Shown one piece after another: positions 43,201-51,737 of a stretch of 64,000 bases of DNA (the stretch's first letter is position 1; each line of letters starts with the position of its first letter). The notes under the pieces were generated by a model, which was not told where the DNA came from, searched no databases, and worked only from the letters and a program-made list of their open reading frames with translations. The stretch lies in assembly GCA_028282885.1 (NCBI GenBank), contig JANQGX010000045.1, positions 207,308 through 271,307 on the forward strand, written 5' to 3'. Both the position numbers and the translations under genes were made by a program. Source of the DNA: SAR324 cluster bacterium (GTDB lineage Bacteria; SAR324; XYD2-FULL-50-16).

Positions 43201-43367
43201 TCAGTCCATTCCATGATTTCCCGACCATGGATGAACTGCAAAAACGTTACATCGCCTATGTGCTAGAGCGGACGAATGGAAAGATCAGCGGAACAGGAGC
43301 CGCAGCCGATATCTTGGGAATGAAACGAACAACGCTGACTTCTCGAATGAAAAAGCTGGGGTTTTAA
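40257..43367 (+). CDS. Sigma-54-dependent transcriptional activator with TPR and GAF sensor regions
   Basis: The 1036-residue protein has a long N-terminal helical repeat region (about 1-530, TPR-like), a GAF-type region (about 550-705, starting DSLDKLILSHNIESFLRRIL), and an AAA+ domain. The AAA+ part has Walker A GETGVGKELLAKRIH near 760, the sigma-54 contact GAFTGA near 808 and Walker B GGTLFIDEIG near 824. A Fis-type helix-turn-helix closes the protein (GAAADILGMKRTTLTSRMKK). There is no receiver domain, so a ligand or partner protein rather than phosphorylation should control it. GAGGGAA lies six bases before the ATG at 40257. It faces the 14-gene minus-strand cluster and is its likely regulator. 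Confidence 0.93.
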   Translation: MKKEKLNLTTAQWHALAAMRMLRKPVSIDLLAVLTQLLPSQANHLLRLGLELKYLVEIDDDCFTLSDRIPELILRQIDSGINSELAETFLERLMNSELPESVNAELQADLYYHSENIDKAAMIENEQGYQALEKAHLGIALRHFERIIEWIPGPGENRIQEALFRSAVLELSHLRFCSGEKIGEIPKLLNLALKTAEERGDSRSRVLLQLHLTRHICNENRLEDVMGPYRKVLDDAKSLGDDFLVQSVEFSGLYYFFQGYYKEALTFFEEANQRVELKQQKPVAFFHRHWLGLCAAYVGQFHRAIGVFDSAWRRANQRSEWALADNYRSDLGIVLLTAGKTEEAFFHLTEMLENALERGNLNAVYMGRMGLSYYHYLENRPKEAYKLMLEAIQTAREQNILFRQYSWPWFLEMLYGFNRLNYPGINEFDYKQELDLKVNGPNILLRGVALRLKGKEAVFSHDDPETVEGLFAESEHYLKLTGNPIELGKTWVEMARYHMVKKEYTSARNYSMMAWEVLTGFNKTLFPADLKPVLEGNIDEPIVLQTPRNSLDVITDSLDKLILSHNIESFLRRILSTLGDFFGVGRGCLFWQEDVKKKNIRYKVGYNLSEEEVSRDDFRTSVTSILKSARKNRVIIKKKSSGNPGKRWMETRTLLCIPLEIGEDVQGVLYFDNAYNEKAFDILSKEQLNILSHYLGRLVGNITSYFKSIVSSSYDKGMNTSTILYSASSELKAECPSMKKILSLADKAADSDASILILGETGVGKELLAKRIHQMNSKRCHGPFHVVDISNISESLIESELFGYEKGAFTGADQKKIGRLEMSHGGTLFIDEIGNISLEIQSKLLRTLQEKCFVRVGGTEMIHTDFRLLAATNQDLEKDIKLGRFRADLFYRINVVPIKLPPLRERGEDILLLSNHFLELFMKKHGKLDLELDNETRKQLINYPWPGNIRELKNVIERAVLLSSDRKIKVDLSSGSDEDISISPFHDFPTMDELQKRYIAYVLERTNGKISGTGAAADILGMKRTTLTSRMKKLGF

Positions 43368-43398
43368 ACCGGTTGTCGATAACCACGACGAAGCGGGA

Positions 43399-43926
43399 TC
43401 AATCCTGGTGATCCACATCGTCCTTCTTTTCAAAACGCTTTTCCGGTTCGAAGCGAAATTCCGAGATATAAAGCCCCAACTTGTTTTTCTCCCTGATAGG
43501 TAACCGATCCTTGAGTTCTTCGATTGTGCCCGGATATACCGGGATCTGACAACCTGCAGCCTGATGTAGCCTGGAAATATAGGTCTCTTCGGAGGTTTTT
43601 AAGGCAAGAAGCGCATCGTCCAGCGATCGGGAAATCAGCTTTCTTAATCTTGACTCCTTGTTCTTGCCCAGTAAGGTGTCAATCTGGTTAAGGTTAAATT
43701 GAGTAATGGTATATTCGGCGCGCAGGTCGACTTCTACTTCAATTTCTTTAACCATGGTTCCGCATTTATGAGTTCTGCCATGGGGAGCAACAATTTCTGT
43801 GTATTCAATACTCTCGCAAAACGGACATTGCAGCCAGACCAGAGTTCCCGGATAGGGTTTTTCAGCTTTTTCTTTCTGTTTTCTTTTTCTGAAAGCGTCA
43901 AGGGAAATGGGTTCCGAACCGGTCAT
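43399..43926 (-). CDS. Hypothetical protein with a central zinc-ribbon-like cysteine set
   Basis: From the ATG at 43926 the protein has 173 residues. CPFCESIEYTEI and a later HKCGTMV give a possible zinc site (three cysteines plus a histidine). Then comes a charged helical part (LRKLISRSLDDALLALKTSE) and VYPGTIEELKDRLPIREKNK. I recognise no named family. A longer frame (to 44013) adds a second CxxC but overlaps the upstream gene. It lies 38 bases downstream of the DUF350 protein gene. Confidence 0.55.
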   Translation of the reverse strand: MTGSEPISLDAFRKRKQKEKAEKPYPGTLVWLQCPFCESIEYTEIVAPHGRTHKCGTMVKEIEVEVDLRAEYTITQFNLNQIDTLLGKNKESRLRKLISRSLDDALLALKTSEETYISRLHQAAGCQIPVYPGTIEELKDRLPIREKNKLGLYISEFRFEPEKRFEKKDDVDHQD

Positions 43927-43964
43927 GGTGCACAATGCCAAGAATTGAATTTCAGATACGGATT

Positions 43965-44840
43965 TTAAGTAAATACTGTCTGCAAAACGGTGACTGCAGC
44001 GATCGCAAAACACCCTTCAAGAAAGGCGACTCCCCAGTTTTTGTCCTTATGAATTTCCTCATCAAGCTTTTCCATGGGAATGATTGTTCGATCCACAACA
44101 AATCTGAACAAAGCCAGTACAGCGCTTCCCAAGACAAACCAGACGGCAAAAGAGAGCAATGAATAGGAGATTCTGATGGGAATAGCCAGCAAAGCACCAA
44201 TGGCAATCAGGTTCATAGCCAATGAGATCCCTGCGGCGGCGTTTCCCGACTCGATTTCACCATGAAAGTCGTATTTTGTGACTTTTTGGTAAAGTATACT
44301 ATAAACAAAGAAAGCGATTTGCCCCAAAAGGAAATACACGATAGTCAGCGCGATCTCATAAGCCCATCCAATCGGTTCGCCGATAATTATGCTGCGTATG
44401 ATCAGGGCGCTGCCAATATAACTTCCGGCAACTGTCACGCCAACACCGACGTTTTTCTTCTCAAGCAGTTCGGTTTTATTATTAAAACTGCGCAGAATGA
44501 GATGATCATTCATTTTGCCGGCCAGATTGAGGAGCAGAATACCTATCAGCGCCCAGATCGAGATCTCCAGCAATTCGATCCAAATCGTAGCATAGATGCC
44601 TTCCAGGGCTCCTTCAAGCACAATAACGATGCCTCCCAGGTATCCTACAAAAGCGATTGAAATTGCCTTGTTATCTGCCTTCACCAACTGGTGCTCCAGC
44701 GAATAACTGGAAAACAGGTTGAATAGTTTTTTGCTGATCCAGATTAATACCAGGGATAGCGCCAGCAGGATGAAATTGGGAAAATGGCTGAGTGTTTCGA
44801 TCCCGTCTAACTGAATAAATTCGTATAATAGAGAGGTCAT
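43965..44840 (-). CDS. DUF350 (YjfL-type) membrane protein
   Basis: The 291-residue protein has about eight helices arranged as a tandem of the DUF350 unit. The repeats show FVGYLGGIVIVLEGAL in the first half and GISLAMNLIAIGALLAIPIR in the second, each opening with a polar/glycine turn (ADNKAISIAFVGY; ESGNAAAGISLAM), plus ISIWALIGILLLNLAGKMND. DUF350 genes often neighbour potassium channel-like, spermidine-synthase-like or DUF4178 genes. Here the neighbour is a zinc-ribbon protein. The biochemical role is unknown. Confidence 0.8.
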   Translation of the reverse strand: MTSLLYEFIQLDGIETLSHFPNFILLALSLVLIWISKKLFNLFSSYSLEHQLVKADNKAISIAFVGYLGGIVIVLEGALEGIYATIWIELLEISIWALIGILLLNLAGKMNDHLILRSFNNKTELLEKKNVGVGVTVAGSYIGSALIIRSIIIGEPIGWAYEIALTIVYFLLGQIAFFVYSILYQKVTKYDFHGEIESGNAAAGISLAMNLIAIGALLAIPIRISYSLLSFAVWFVLGSAVLALFRFVVDRTIIPMEKLDEEIHKDKNWGVAFLEGCFAIAAVTVLQTVFT

Positions 44841-45323
44841 TGTCTTTTAGTGAGAGTTGTGGGTAAGCAGTTCCCGTTCGTTTATTTACGCTAGTTTATT
44901 AGAACCGAAACCTCCATTAAAAGTCAAGGTATCCCACAGTAAGCACTGGACAATTAACCGGATTTTCACCAGCACAAAAAAAGAACCAATAGCGTACGGA
45001 ACGGACTCTTCCATTTAAATCTCTTGAAGTAAGTCTGAAAAGTACCGGGCTGAGACAAGGAGATCACAGGTTAACTGTCAAGAGCTGAACTATTGACTTT
45101 TGGCAGGTATTTCTTAAAGAGCAAACCCATCTCATGCCATATAACGAATCCGGGCTTGAATCGATTGTCACAACTAACGGCTATAAGGGGTTCTGTTAGA
45201 TTATTAACAATTAGACAGATCACCGGGGATCATAATTTTAAGTTGAAAGTTCGAAGGGTTCGATGAATAATAGATACTTTATACAGAAAAACCGGATCAT
45301 TCGTGAATAGGTAAATTCAAGCA
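44841..45323. other. Non-coding region between DUF350 gene and uvrA
   Basis: No gene is supported in these 483 bases. TTGACT near 45093 followed 16 bases later by TAAAGA is a weak promoter candidate for uvrA. No LexA-type inverted repeat was obvious. A GGGCTGAGA stretch at 45048-45056 looks like one box of a TPP riboswitch, but the rest is missing. Confidence 0.3.
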
Positions 45324-48176
45324 TTGGCAGCTTCAGAAGATCAATTACAGAACGGGTTTAAACCCGGCTGTATCTCCATCCGTAAAGCCTCCGAACATAA
45401 TCTGAAAGAGATAGACGTCGAAATCCCCAGAAACAAACTGACTGTTATCACCGGTCTGTCCGGCAGTGGCAAATCATCATTGGCTTTTGATACGATCTAC
45501 GCCGAAGGACAAAGAAGATATGTAGAATCTCTTTCCGCATATGCGAGACAATTTCTGGATCAACTCCAGAAACCGGCTGTTGAGAGCATTGAGGGATTGA
45601 CCCCGACGATTTCCATTGAACAGCGCACGGGTAAAGCCACTCCCCGATCAACAGTTGCTACCACAACAGAGGTTTATGATTATCTCAGGGTGTTATTTGC
45701 CAGGGCCGGCGTCCCCTATTGTTATCGTTGCGGGAAACTCATCGCTGCCCAATCTGCCGAAGATATTGTCAATCGCCTTCTCGATCTTCCCTTAAAGACC
45801 AAGCTGCATATACTATCTCCCCTGGTTCGTTCAAGAAAGGGGGAGCATAAAGAGTTGCTGGACTATGTTCGCAGGGAAGGTTTTTCACGTTTGCGAATTG
45901 ATGGGGATGTGCAGTTGATCGACGATGTAAAACCGTTGAAGAAGACCTTTAATCACACAATCGAAGCGGTTATTGACAGGATAGTGGTTAAGGAAGATAT
46001 CCGCAGTCGATTGACGGATTCGGTGGAAACGGCTCTTAAATTCAGTGACGGACTGATGGTGGCTCTCATCGATGATATCAAAACAGGGGAGCAACGGGAG
46101 GAAAGGTTCAGTGAGAAATTCGCCTGCCCCGATCATGGAACCGTTCTGGAAGAACTCTCCCCCAGGGCTTTCTCGTTCAACAGCCCTTTCGGGTCTTGTC
46201 CCGAATGCCTGGGGTTGGGGATACAAATGGAACCGGCTGTAGATCTTGTCATACCGCAACCGGAGTTGAGTCTTGAAGAAGGAGCGATCAAGGCCTGGAA
46301 ACGTTGTGGATCAGGAATGGGTCGGTTTTACAGGGGATCTGTCCGTTGGCTCGCCAGACATTTCGGTATCTCGGTTGATACTCCCTGGAAAAAAATTCCC
46401 GTCGCGATCAGGGAACAGATTCTGTTCGGAGAGAAAGAGAGGGGGCGCCAAACCAGTTTTGGCTATGAAGGCATTATCCCTAATCTGAGAAGAAGATTTC
46501 TGCAAACGGATTCGGATCGTCAAAAGGATAAAATACATGAGTTTATGACCTCATTGCCCTGCAGTTCCTGCCATGGACAAAGGCTGAAACCGGAAGTACT
46601 GGCCGTGAAAATCAGTGAACTGAGTATTTCACAGATCACGCGGATGACGATCGATCAGGCTGAAACGTTTTTTAACGAACTGGTGCTGGATGAGGAGAAA
46701 CAGAAAATCGCCGAACCGATTAAGAAAGCGGTATTGGAGAGATTATCGTTCCTCAAAGATGTTGGACTGGGATACTTGACCATGGACCGAGCCACCAACA
46801 CCCTTTCCGGAGGTGAGGCGCAAAGAATCCGGTTGGCAAGTCAGGTAGGGGCAAAATTGGTCGGTGTGACCTATGTGCTGGATGAACCGACGATCGGCCT
46901 TCATCAGAAAGATAATCATCGGTTGCTGCACACCCTCAAACAACTCAGAGACCTCGGAAACACGGTTATTGTCGTTGAACACGACGAAGAGGTTATCCGA
47001 AGCGCCGAACATCTTATCGATATGGGACCGGGAGCAGGAAAGCACGGAGGTGAGGTCGTGCTTACGGGTAACCCGTCCGCCGTTTTGGCCGATCAGCTAT
47101 CGTTAACAGCAAAGTACCTGAACGGTTCTCTCAGTATTCCGATTCCGAATCAGCGCAGGAAAGCAAACAAATCAAAGCGGATCATCCTGGAAGGGGCAGC
47201 CGCTAACAATCTAAAAAATATCAAAGTTAGCTTTCCACTTGAAACCCTGATCTGCGTCACCGGAGTATCCGGTTCGGGAAAATCCAGCCTGGTCAACGAA
47301 TGCCTGTTAAAAGGAGTACAGAAGGAGCTGGGGCAGCAAAAGGTCTATGCCGGTGAGTACAAAAGCCTGAAAGGTGTGAATCAGGTGGATAAGGTAATCA
47401 ATATCGACCAATCCCCTATCGGCAGGACTTCCAGATCCAATCCGGCCACTTACACCGGTGTGTTTGATGGCATCCGAAAGGTTTTTGCAATGGTACCGGA
47501 AGCCAAAATCAGAGGCTACACACCCGGGCGGTTTTCATTCAATGTCAAGGGTGGTCGCTGTGAGGCCTGTCAGGGACAGGGAATTAAAACCATCGAGATG
47601 CATTTTCTCCCGGATGTTCATATTCCTTGCGAGGTTTGCAGGGGAAGCCGTTACAACCAGGAAACGCTGCATATCAAGTATCGGGGCAAAACCATAGCAG
47701 ATGTCCTTGAAATGCCTGTGGATGAAGCTTGTGAATTTTTCAAAAACCACAGAAAGATATATGCCGGTCTGAAAACCTTGCTGGACGTTGGCCTGGGTTA
47801 TATACAATTAGGACAACCCTCACCAACACTGTCCGGAGGAGAAGCGCAGAGGATAAAACTGGCTACCGAGCTGAGTAAACGATCGACGGGTAAAACGCTC
47901 TATATTCTTGATGAACCCACCACAGGTCTCCATTTCCATGATGTTTCCAAATTACTGGAGGTTATACAACGATTGGTGGACTTGCACAACACGATTGTGA
48001 TAATAGAACACAATTTGGATGTGATAAAAAGTGCGGACTGGATTCTCGACCTGGGTCCTGAAGGTGGGGAACAGGGAGGAATCCTGGTTGCGGAGGGAAC
48101 GCCCGAATCCATTGCTGAAACAGCAGGGAGTCATACCGGAGAGTTCCTAAGACCTGTCTTGACCGTTTACAATTGA
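45324..48176 (+). CDS. uvrA: Excinuclease ABC subunit A
   Basis: UvrA finds DNA damage with UvrB in nucleotide excision repair. The 950-residue protein has two ABC ATPase halves. The N-terminal Walker A GLSGSGKSSLAFDT lies near residue 46, with ESLSAYARQFLDQL after it. Zinc-finger pairs CYRCGK and CPECLGLG follow, then the first signature LSGGEAQRIRLAS with YVLDEPTIGLHQ. The C-terminal half has GVSGSGKSSLVNE, the third zinc finger CEACQGQG...CEVCRG, LSGGEAQRIKLAT and LDEPTTGLHF. The start is TTG at 45324 with only a distant AGG upstream; no ATG is near. Length is normal. Confidence 0.97.
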   Translation: MAASEDQLQNGFKPGCISIRKASEHNLKEIDVEIPRNKLTVITGLSGSGKSSLAFDTIYAEGQRRYVESLSAYARQFLDQLQKPAVESIEGLTPTISIEQRTGKATPRSTVATTTEVYDYLRVLFARAGVPYCYRCGKLIAAQSAEDIVNRLLDLPLKTKLHILSPLVRSRKGEHKELLDYVRREGFSRLRIDGDVQLIDDVKPLKKTFNHTIEAVIDRIVVKEDIRSRLTDSVETALKFSDGLMVALIDDIKTGEQREERFSEKFACPDHGTVLEELSPRAFSFNSPFGSCPECLGLGIQMEPAVDLVIPQPELSLEEGAIKAWKRCGSGMGRFYRGSVRWLARHFGISVDTPWKKIPVAIREQILFGEKERGRQTSFGYEGIIPNLRRRFLQTDSDRQKDKIHEFMTSLPCSSCHGQRLKPEVLAVKISELSISQITRMTIDQAETFFNELVLDEEKQKIAEPIKKAVLERLSFLKDVGLGYLTMDRATNTLSGGEAQRIRLASQVGAKLVGVTYVLDEPTIGLHQKDNHRLLHTLKQLRDLGNTVIVVEHDEEVIRSAEHLIDMGPGAGKHGGEVVLTGNPSAVLADQLSLTAKYLNGSLSIPIPNQRRKANKSKRIILEGAAANNLKNIKVSFPLETLICVTGVSGSGKSSLVNECLLKGVQKELGQQKVYAGEYKSLKGVNQVDKVINIDQSPIGRTSRSNPATYTGVFDGIRKVFAMVPEAKIRGYTPGRFSFNVKGGRCEACQGQGIKTIEMHFLPDVHIPCEVCRGSRYNQETLHIKYRGKTIADVLEMPVDEACEFFKNHRKIYAGLKTLLDVGLGYIQLGQPSPTLSGGEAQRIKLATELSKRSTGKTLYILDEPTTGLHFHDVSKLLEVIQRLVDLHNTIVIIEHNLDVIKSADWILDLGPEGGEQGGILVAEGTPESIAETAGSHTGEFLRPVLTVYN

Positions 48177-48363
48177 ACCGGCAAAGGTTGAGACATGACT
48201 GGTCTGGCAAAAAACGGAAATATTTCTCCATGACAGCAGGAATAGAAACCTAACAATAGCATTGAATAAGGCAGATATCGGATCAAAACCGGGCATACCT
48301 TTTAAACCAAGATAATTGCAGTAGGCTTTTTTTTTTTCACTAATTTTTGCCGGAATAAAAATT

Positions 48364-49974
48364 ATGAAAACTAAGCTGATATTTATAACTGGCGGAGTTG
48401 TTTCATCTTTAGGAAAGGGGATCGCAGCAGCATCAATCGGTGCAATCCTCGAATCAAGAGGGTTAAAGTTGACCATCGTCAAGCTGGATCCTTATATCAA
48501 CGTTGATCCGGGAACCATGAGTCCTTTTCAACACGGAGAAGTCTTTGTTACGGATGATGGCTATGAGGCTGACCTGGATCTGGGGCACTATGAGCGCTAC
48601 ACCAACATAACCACCAGCCGGGACCACAACTTCACCACGGGACAGATATACGACACCGTCATTCAAAAAGAAAGGCGTGGGGAGTACCTGGGAAAGACCG
48701 TTCAGGTCATTCCGCATATCACCAACCAGATTAAGGAAAACGTCTACAAGGCTGCAGACGGGAATGATGTGGCTATCATTGAAATCGGGGGGACGGTTGG
48801 TGATATCGAATCTCTGCCATTTCTGGAAGCGATCAGACAAATCGGTCACGAACTGAAGGGAAATCAGGTGATCTATATTCACATGACCCTTGTTCCTTTT
48901 ATCGCCGCCGCTGAAGAGCTTAAGACAAAGCCGACGCAACACAGCGTTACCAAGCTCAGGGAAATCGGTATTCAACCGGATATTCTGCTTTGCAGGACGG
49001 ATCGGGATTTAACGGATGAATTGCGAACCAAAATTTCCCTGTTTACCAATGTCACCTACGATGCGGTCATACAAGCCAAAGATGTCGGTTGTGTTTATGA
49101 GGTGCCATTGCGTTTTCATGATGAAGGCTTGGACGACAAGATTGTGGAACTGCTCCAATTGTGGACCAAACGATCCAATCTCCAGAAGTGGGCGGATATC
49201 GTCTATTCAAGCAAACACCCGAAGGATGAAGTAAATATCGGGGTGGCCGGGAAATACGTGAACCTCAGAGATTCCTATAAGAGTTTGCACGAAGCTTTGG
49301 AGCATGCGGGCGTGACTTTGAATCTCAAGGTCAATATCATCTATATCGATTCGGAGAAGATCCACGATCAGACCGATGCCTCACAATGGAATGACTGCGA
49401 TGGCATTTTGATTCCGGGTGGATTTGGTGAACGAGGGGTAGAAGGTAAAATCGAAATGGTACGCTACGCCAGGGAACAGAAAGTACCCTATTTCGGTATT
49501 TGCCTCGGCTTGCAGATGGCTGTTATTGAGTATTCGCGTAATATTCTCGGTTTGAACAAGGCGAATACCACCGAGGTTGATCAAAATACCCCGGAAAATG
49601 TCATTGATTTGATGAGTGAGCAGAAAAACATCAAGGACATGGGAGGAACCATGCGGTTAGGCGCCTATCCCGCAGCCTTGAAGGAAGGAACCAAAATCGC
49701 TGCTATCTATGGCACCGAGGAGATTTCGGAAAGGCACAGGCATCGTTACGAGGTGAACAACAAGTTCGTTCAGGATCTCAGTGATAAAGGCCTGATTATT
49801 TCCGGGAAGAACGTTAAACTGGATCTGGTTGAAACTATAGAAATTGAAGACCATCCCTGGTTCATCGGCGTTCAGTATCACCCTGAATTTAAATCAAAAC
49901 CAGTTGCTGCCCATCCGCTCTTCTATCGTTTTGTGGAAGCATCTTATCAATACCGGTTGAACAAAAATCAGTAG
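48364..49974 (+). CDS. pyrG: CTP synthase
   Basis: PyrG aminates UTP to CTP with glutamine. The synthase half (1-270) has GGVVSSLGKGIAAASIG, KLDPYINVDPGTMSP, EVFVTDDGYEADLDLGHYER and EIGGTVGDIESLPF. The class I glutaminase half has GGFGERGVEGKIE, FGICLGLQMA (nucleophile cysteine near residue 384) and QYHPEFKSKP with the catalytic His-Glu. The 536 residues match family length. It is the next plus-strand gene after uvrA, 187 bases away, preceded by a long T run. In E. coli pyrG precedes eno; here the J-domain gene follows convergently. Confidence 0.98.
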   Translation: MKTKLIFITGGVVSSLGKGIAAASIGAILESRGLKLTIVKLDPYINVDPGTMSPFQHGEVFVTDDGYEADLDLGHYERYTNITTSRDHNFTTGQIYDTVIQKERRGEYLGKTVQVIPHITNQIKENVYKAADGNDVAIIEIGGTVGDIESLPFLEAIRQIGHELKGNQVIYIHMTLVPFIAAAEELKTKPTQHSVTKLREIGIQPDILLCRTDRDLTDELRTKISLFTNVTYDAVIQAKDVGCVYEVPLRFHDEGLDDKIVELLQLWTKRSNLQKWADIVYSSKHPKDEVNIGVAGKYVNLRDSYKSLHEALEHAGVTLNLKVNIIYIDSEKIHDQTDASQWNDCDGILIPGGFGERGVEGKIEMVRYAREQKVPYFGICLGLQMAVIEYSRNILGLNKANTTEVDQNTPENVIDLMSEQKNIKDMGGTMRLGAYPAALKEGTKIAAIYGTEEISERHRHRYEVNNKFVQDLSDKGLIISGKNVKLDLVETIEIEDHPWFIGVQYHPEFKSKPVAAHPLFYRFVEASYQYRLNKNQ

Positions 49975-50038
49975 AACGGCAACAGTATAAATTGAACCGG
50001 CCTGGGTTCAGAAAGACCGGTCTGATAAGGCGGGTTGT

Positions 50039-50602
50039 TCAAGACAGGGATTTTCGATGCTGATCGTAGCAGCCGTTGATCTCAGCCATCCAGGTATTGA
50101 CATAATCGATATCCGGATACTGGTCGGGATGATATTTTTTGATTAGTTTGCGATAAAGGCTTTTTAGGCTATCTGCCCTACAGGTGTTTTTCAGCATTTT
50201 TAAATCCTTCTCAAAGTCTTTCTGCGAAGGAGGAACAGCAGCCATTTTCCGGATTTTTTGAAATTCGGTATTCTTTGTCTGTGATTGGTCTTTTTTGCCG
50301 GTCATAGATTTGTGAAAAGAGAATCTATTTTCCGCTTTATTGGCTGCCTTTTCTTCTTTTTTGAAACTGGTCGATTGGGATTCGTTATGCTCTTCGTTAG
50401 CTCCTGAATCAATGTCGTATGATTTCAGCTCTTTGCCCAGAAACACAGTATACGTACGACCATTAATCACGTATGATGCATGCCAATAAGGTCCATGACC
50501 TTTTCCTTCTGCGCATACCCTGCACTCCGGGTTATTGCAGAAAACATGTTTAAGCTTGTAAGTCATTCTTTTGTGGTTCTGATTTTCAGATTTAAAACTC
50601 AT
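50039..50602 (-). CDS. DUF6788-like segment fused to a C-terminal J domain
   Basis: Residues about 15-60 carry a cysteine-containing motif (CNNPECRVCAEG then GHGPYWHASYVINGRTY and VFLGKEL), which resembles the DUF6788 strand unit. A charged linker of about 75 residues follows. The C-terminal 50 residues are a J domain with helix II LKSLYRKLIKKYHPDQYPD, containing the essential HPD tripeptide, and AEINGCYDQHRKSL for helices III-IV. J domains stimulate DnaK ATPase. No dnaK adjoins. The 187-residue protein may recruit Hsp70 to a target bound by the N-terminal unit. Its start lies 38 bases from the divergent gene at 50641. Confidence 0.7.
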   Translation of the reverse strand: MSFKSENQNHKRMTYKLKHVFCNNPECRVCAEGKGHGPYWHASYVINGRTYTVFLGKELKSYDIDSGANEEHNESQSTSFKKEEKAANKAENRFSFHKSMTGKKDQSQTKNTEFQKIRKMAAVPPSQKDFEKDLKMLKNTCRADSLKSLYRKLIKKYHPDQYPDIDYVNTWMAEINGCYDQHRKSLS

Positions 50603-50640
50603 CGCAACTTTTGTTTCGATCTATAGGAATATTTTGCTCT

Positions 50641-51630
50641 ATGGCATTTTACCGTCAACTTGTTTACCGATTGGTCTTCTCGCTTCTGCTTCTTATACCT
50701 ATTGAGTTATCGGCTGCTTCCGTTTTTTCCGTGGTCGGTGAAATAAAAAAAGCGGACAGACAGCCTGCCAGGAACGTTACCGTTCAGCTCATGGAGATAA
50801 CCATGAATGACAGGCCTTCGATCCGTGCGGTGCAAACGACTCAGAGCGACCAGCAAGGCATCTATCAATTCAAGATTCAGCCCACCGAAGGATCGACCGC
50901 AAAACTTTTCTACCGGGTTTCTGTTGATATCGATGGCTTTGCAATAGGTTCGGATCCCTTTCGATTGGAACAACGGGATCAGCCTCTTCGTATCAATCTT
51001 GAGATCCCTTCCGTTAAATACGGATCGGAACATCTTCAATTTCCCAGGGAGATTCTCATTTTTGAGAGCCTGCTGGAGATTGTTCGTGTTACAACTATTC
51101 TCTACGCCACCAATTCAACCGGCGGTTTGGTAAATGCAAAAAAAATTCCTTTCACCAGGAAGATACCGGAATCGGCGATCAATTTTCAGCGTCTGGGTGA
51201 TCAGAAAAATATCGAATACAGTCTTAATCGGGGTGATTTGTCTATCGCCATGGTTTTGCCTGACGGAACCCAGGAGATATTTTACAGTTATGATATTCCG
51301 GCTGACAGCAGCTCGATAGTTATTGATTATCGCTTGATTCCGGGAATGCAGGAGATCGAACTCACGACGCCGGATCCAAATACTGAAATTGGTCTCGATG
51401 ATAGTGTTCTGGAGACGGCATCGGTCACGACCAGCCAGAAAAAATCCGGTGGTAGAGTTTTTCGTTCAAAGATTGTCAAGATAGAAACAGACATGGAGCG
51501 TCTGCAAATAGAAGTAAAAGGTATTCCGACGGATCAATCAGCGATGTGGGCTCCTGCTGTTGCTTTATTGGTTATTCTGCTGATCGGATTGGTCTGGTAT
51601 TTGAGCCGAAAACCTAAAACCGGAACCTGA
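50641..51630 (+). CDS. Exported protein with Ig-like/carboxypeptidase-regulatory-type domain and C-terminal TM helix
   Basis: The start is ATG at 50641, after AGGAA at 50625; an alternative TTG at 50611 would add ten residues. A signal peptide (MAFYRQLVYRLVFSLLLLIP, ending SAAS) leads to a beta-rich domain. Its opening VGEIKKADRQPARNVTVQLM with GIYQFKIQPTEGSTAKLFYR fits a carboxypeptidase-regulatory-like fold. The central region is beta-rich too (YATNSTGGLVNAKKIPFTRK). A single TM helix near the end (WAPAVALLVILLIGLVWYLS) leaves a short basic tail inside. The mature part is therefore in the periplasm, anchored at its C-terminus. The function is unknown. Confidence 0.6.
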   Translation: MAFYRQLVYRLVFSLLLLIPIELSAASVFSVVGEIKKADRQPARNVTVQLMEITMNDRPSIRAVQTTQSDQQGIYQFKIQPTEGSTAKLFYRVSVDIDGFAIGSDPFRLEQRDQPLRINLEIPSVKYGSEHLQFPREILIFESLLEIVRVTTILYATNSTGGLVNAKKIPFTRKIPESAINFQRLGDQKNIEYSLNRGDLSIAMVLPDGTQEIFYSYDIPADSSSIVIDYRLIPGMQEIELTTPDPNTEIGLDDSVLETASVTTSQKKSGGRVFRSKIVKIETDMERLQIEVKGIPTDQSAMWAPAVALLVILLIGLVWYLSRKPKTGT

Positions 51631-51737
51631 TATTCGAAACGGGTTCCATAATCACCTCATCGAAGAGACCTGGATTTGATGCCAATCCATAGGTAATAGA
51701 TAAGACATATCCAGCGTCTTGATTAACAGTCACTGAT

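Noticed and set aside
43927..44013. Longer start for the zinc-ribbon-like protein
   Set aside because: It would add an extra CxxC but overlaps the DUF350 coding end by about 49 bases; the ATG at 43926 leaves a normal gap. I keep this as undecided.
45046..45056. GGGCTGAGA resembling a TPP riboswitch box
   Set aside because: The matching upstream stem and the downstream CTGATC-type and closing boxes are absent, and the downstream gene is uvrA, not thiamine-related.
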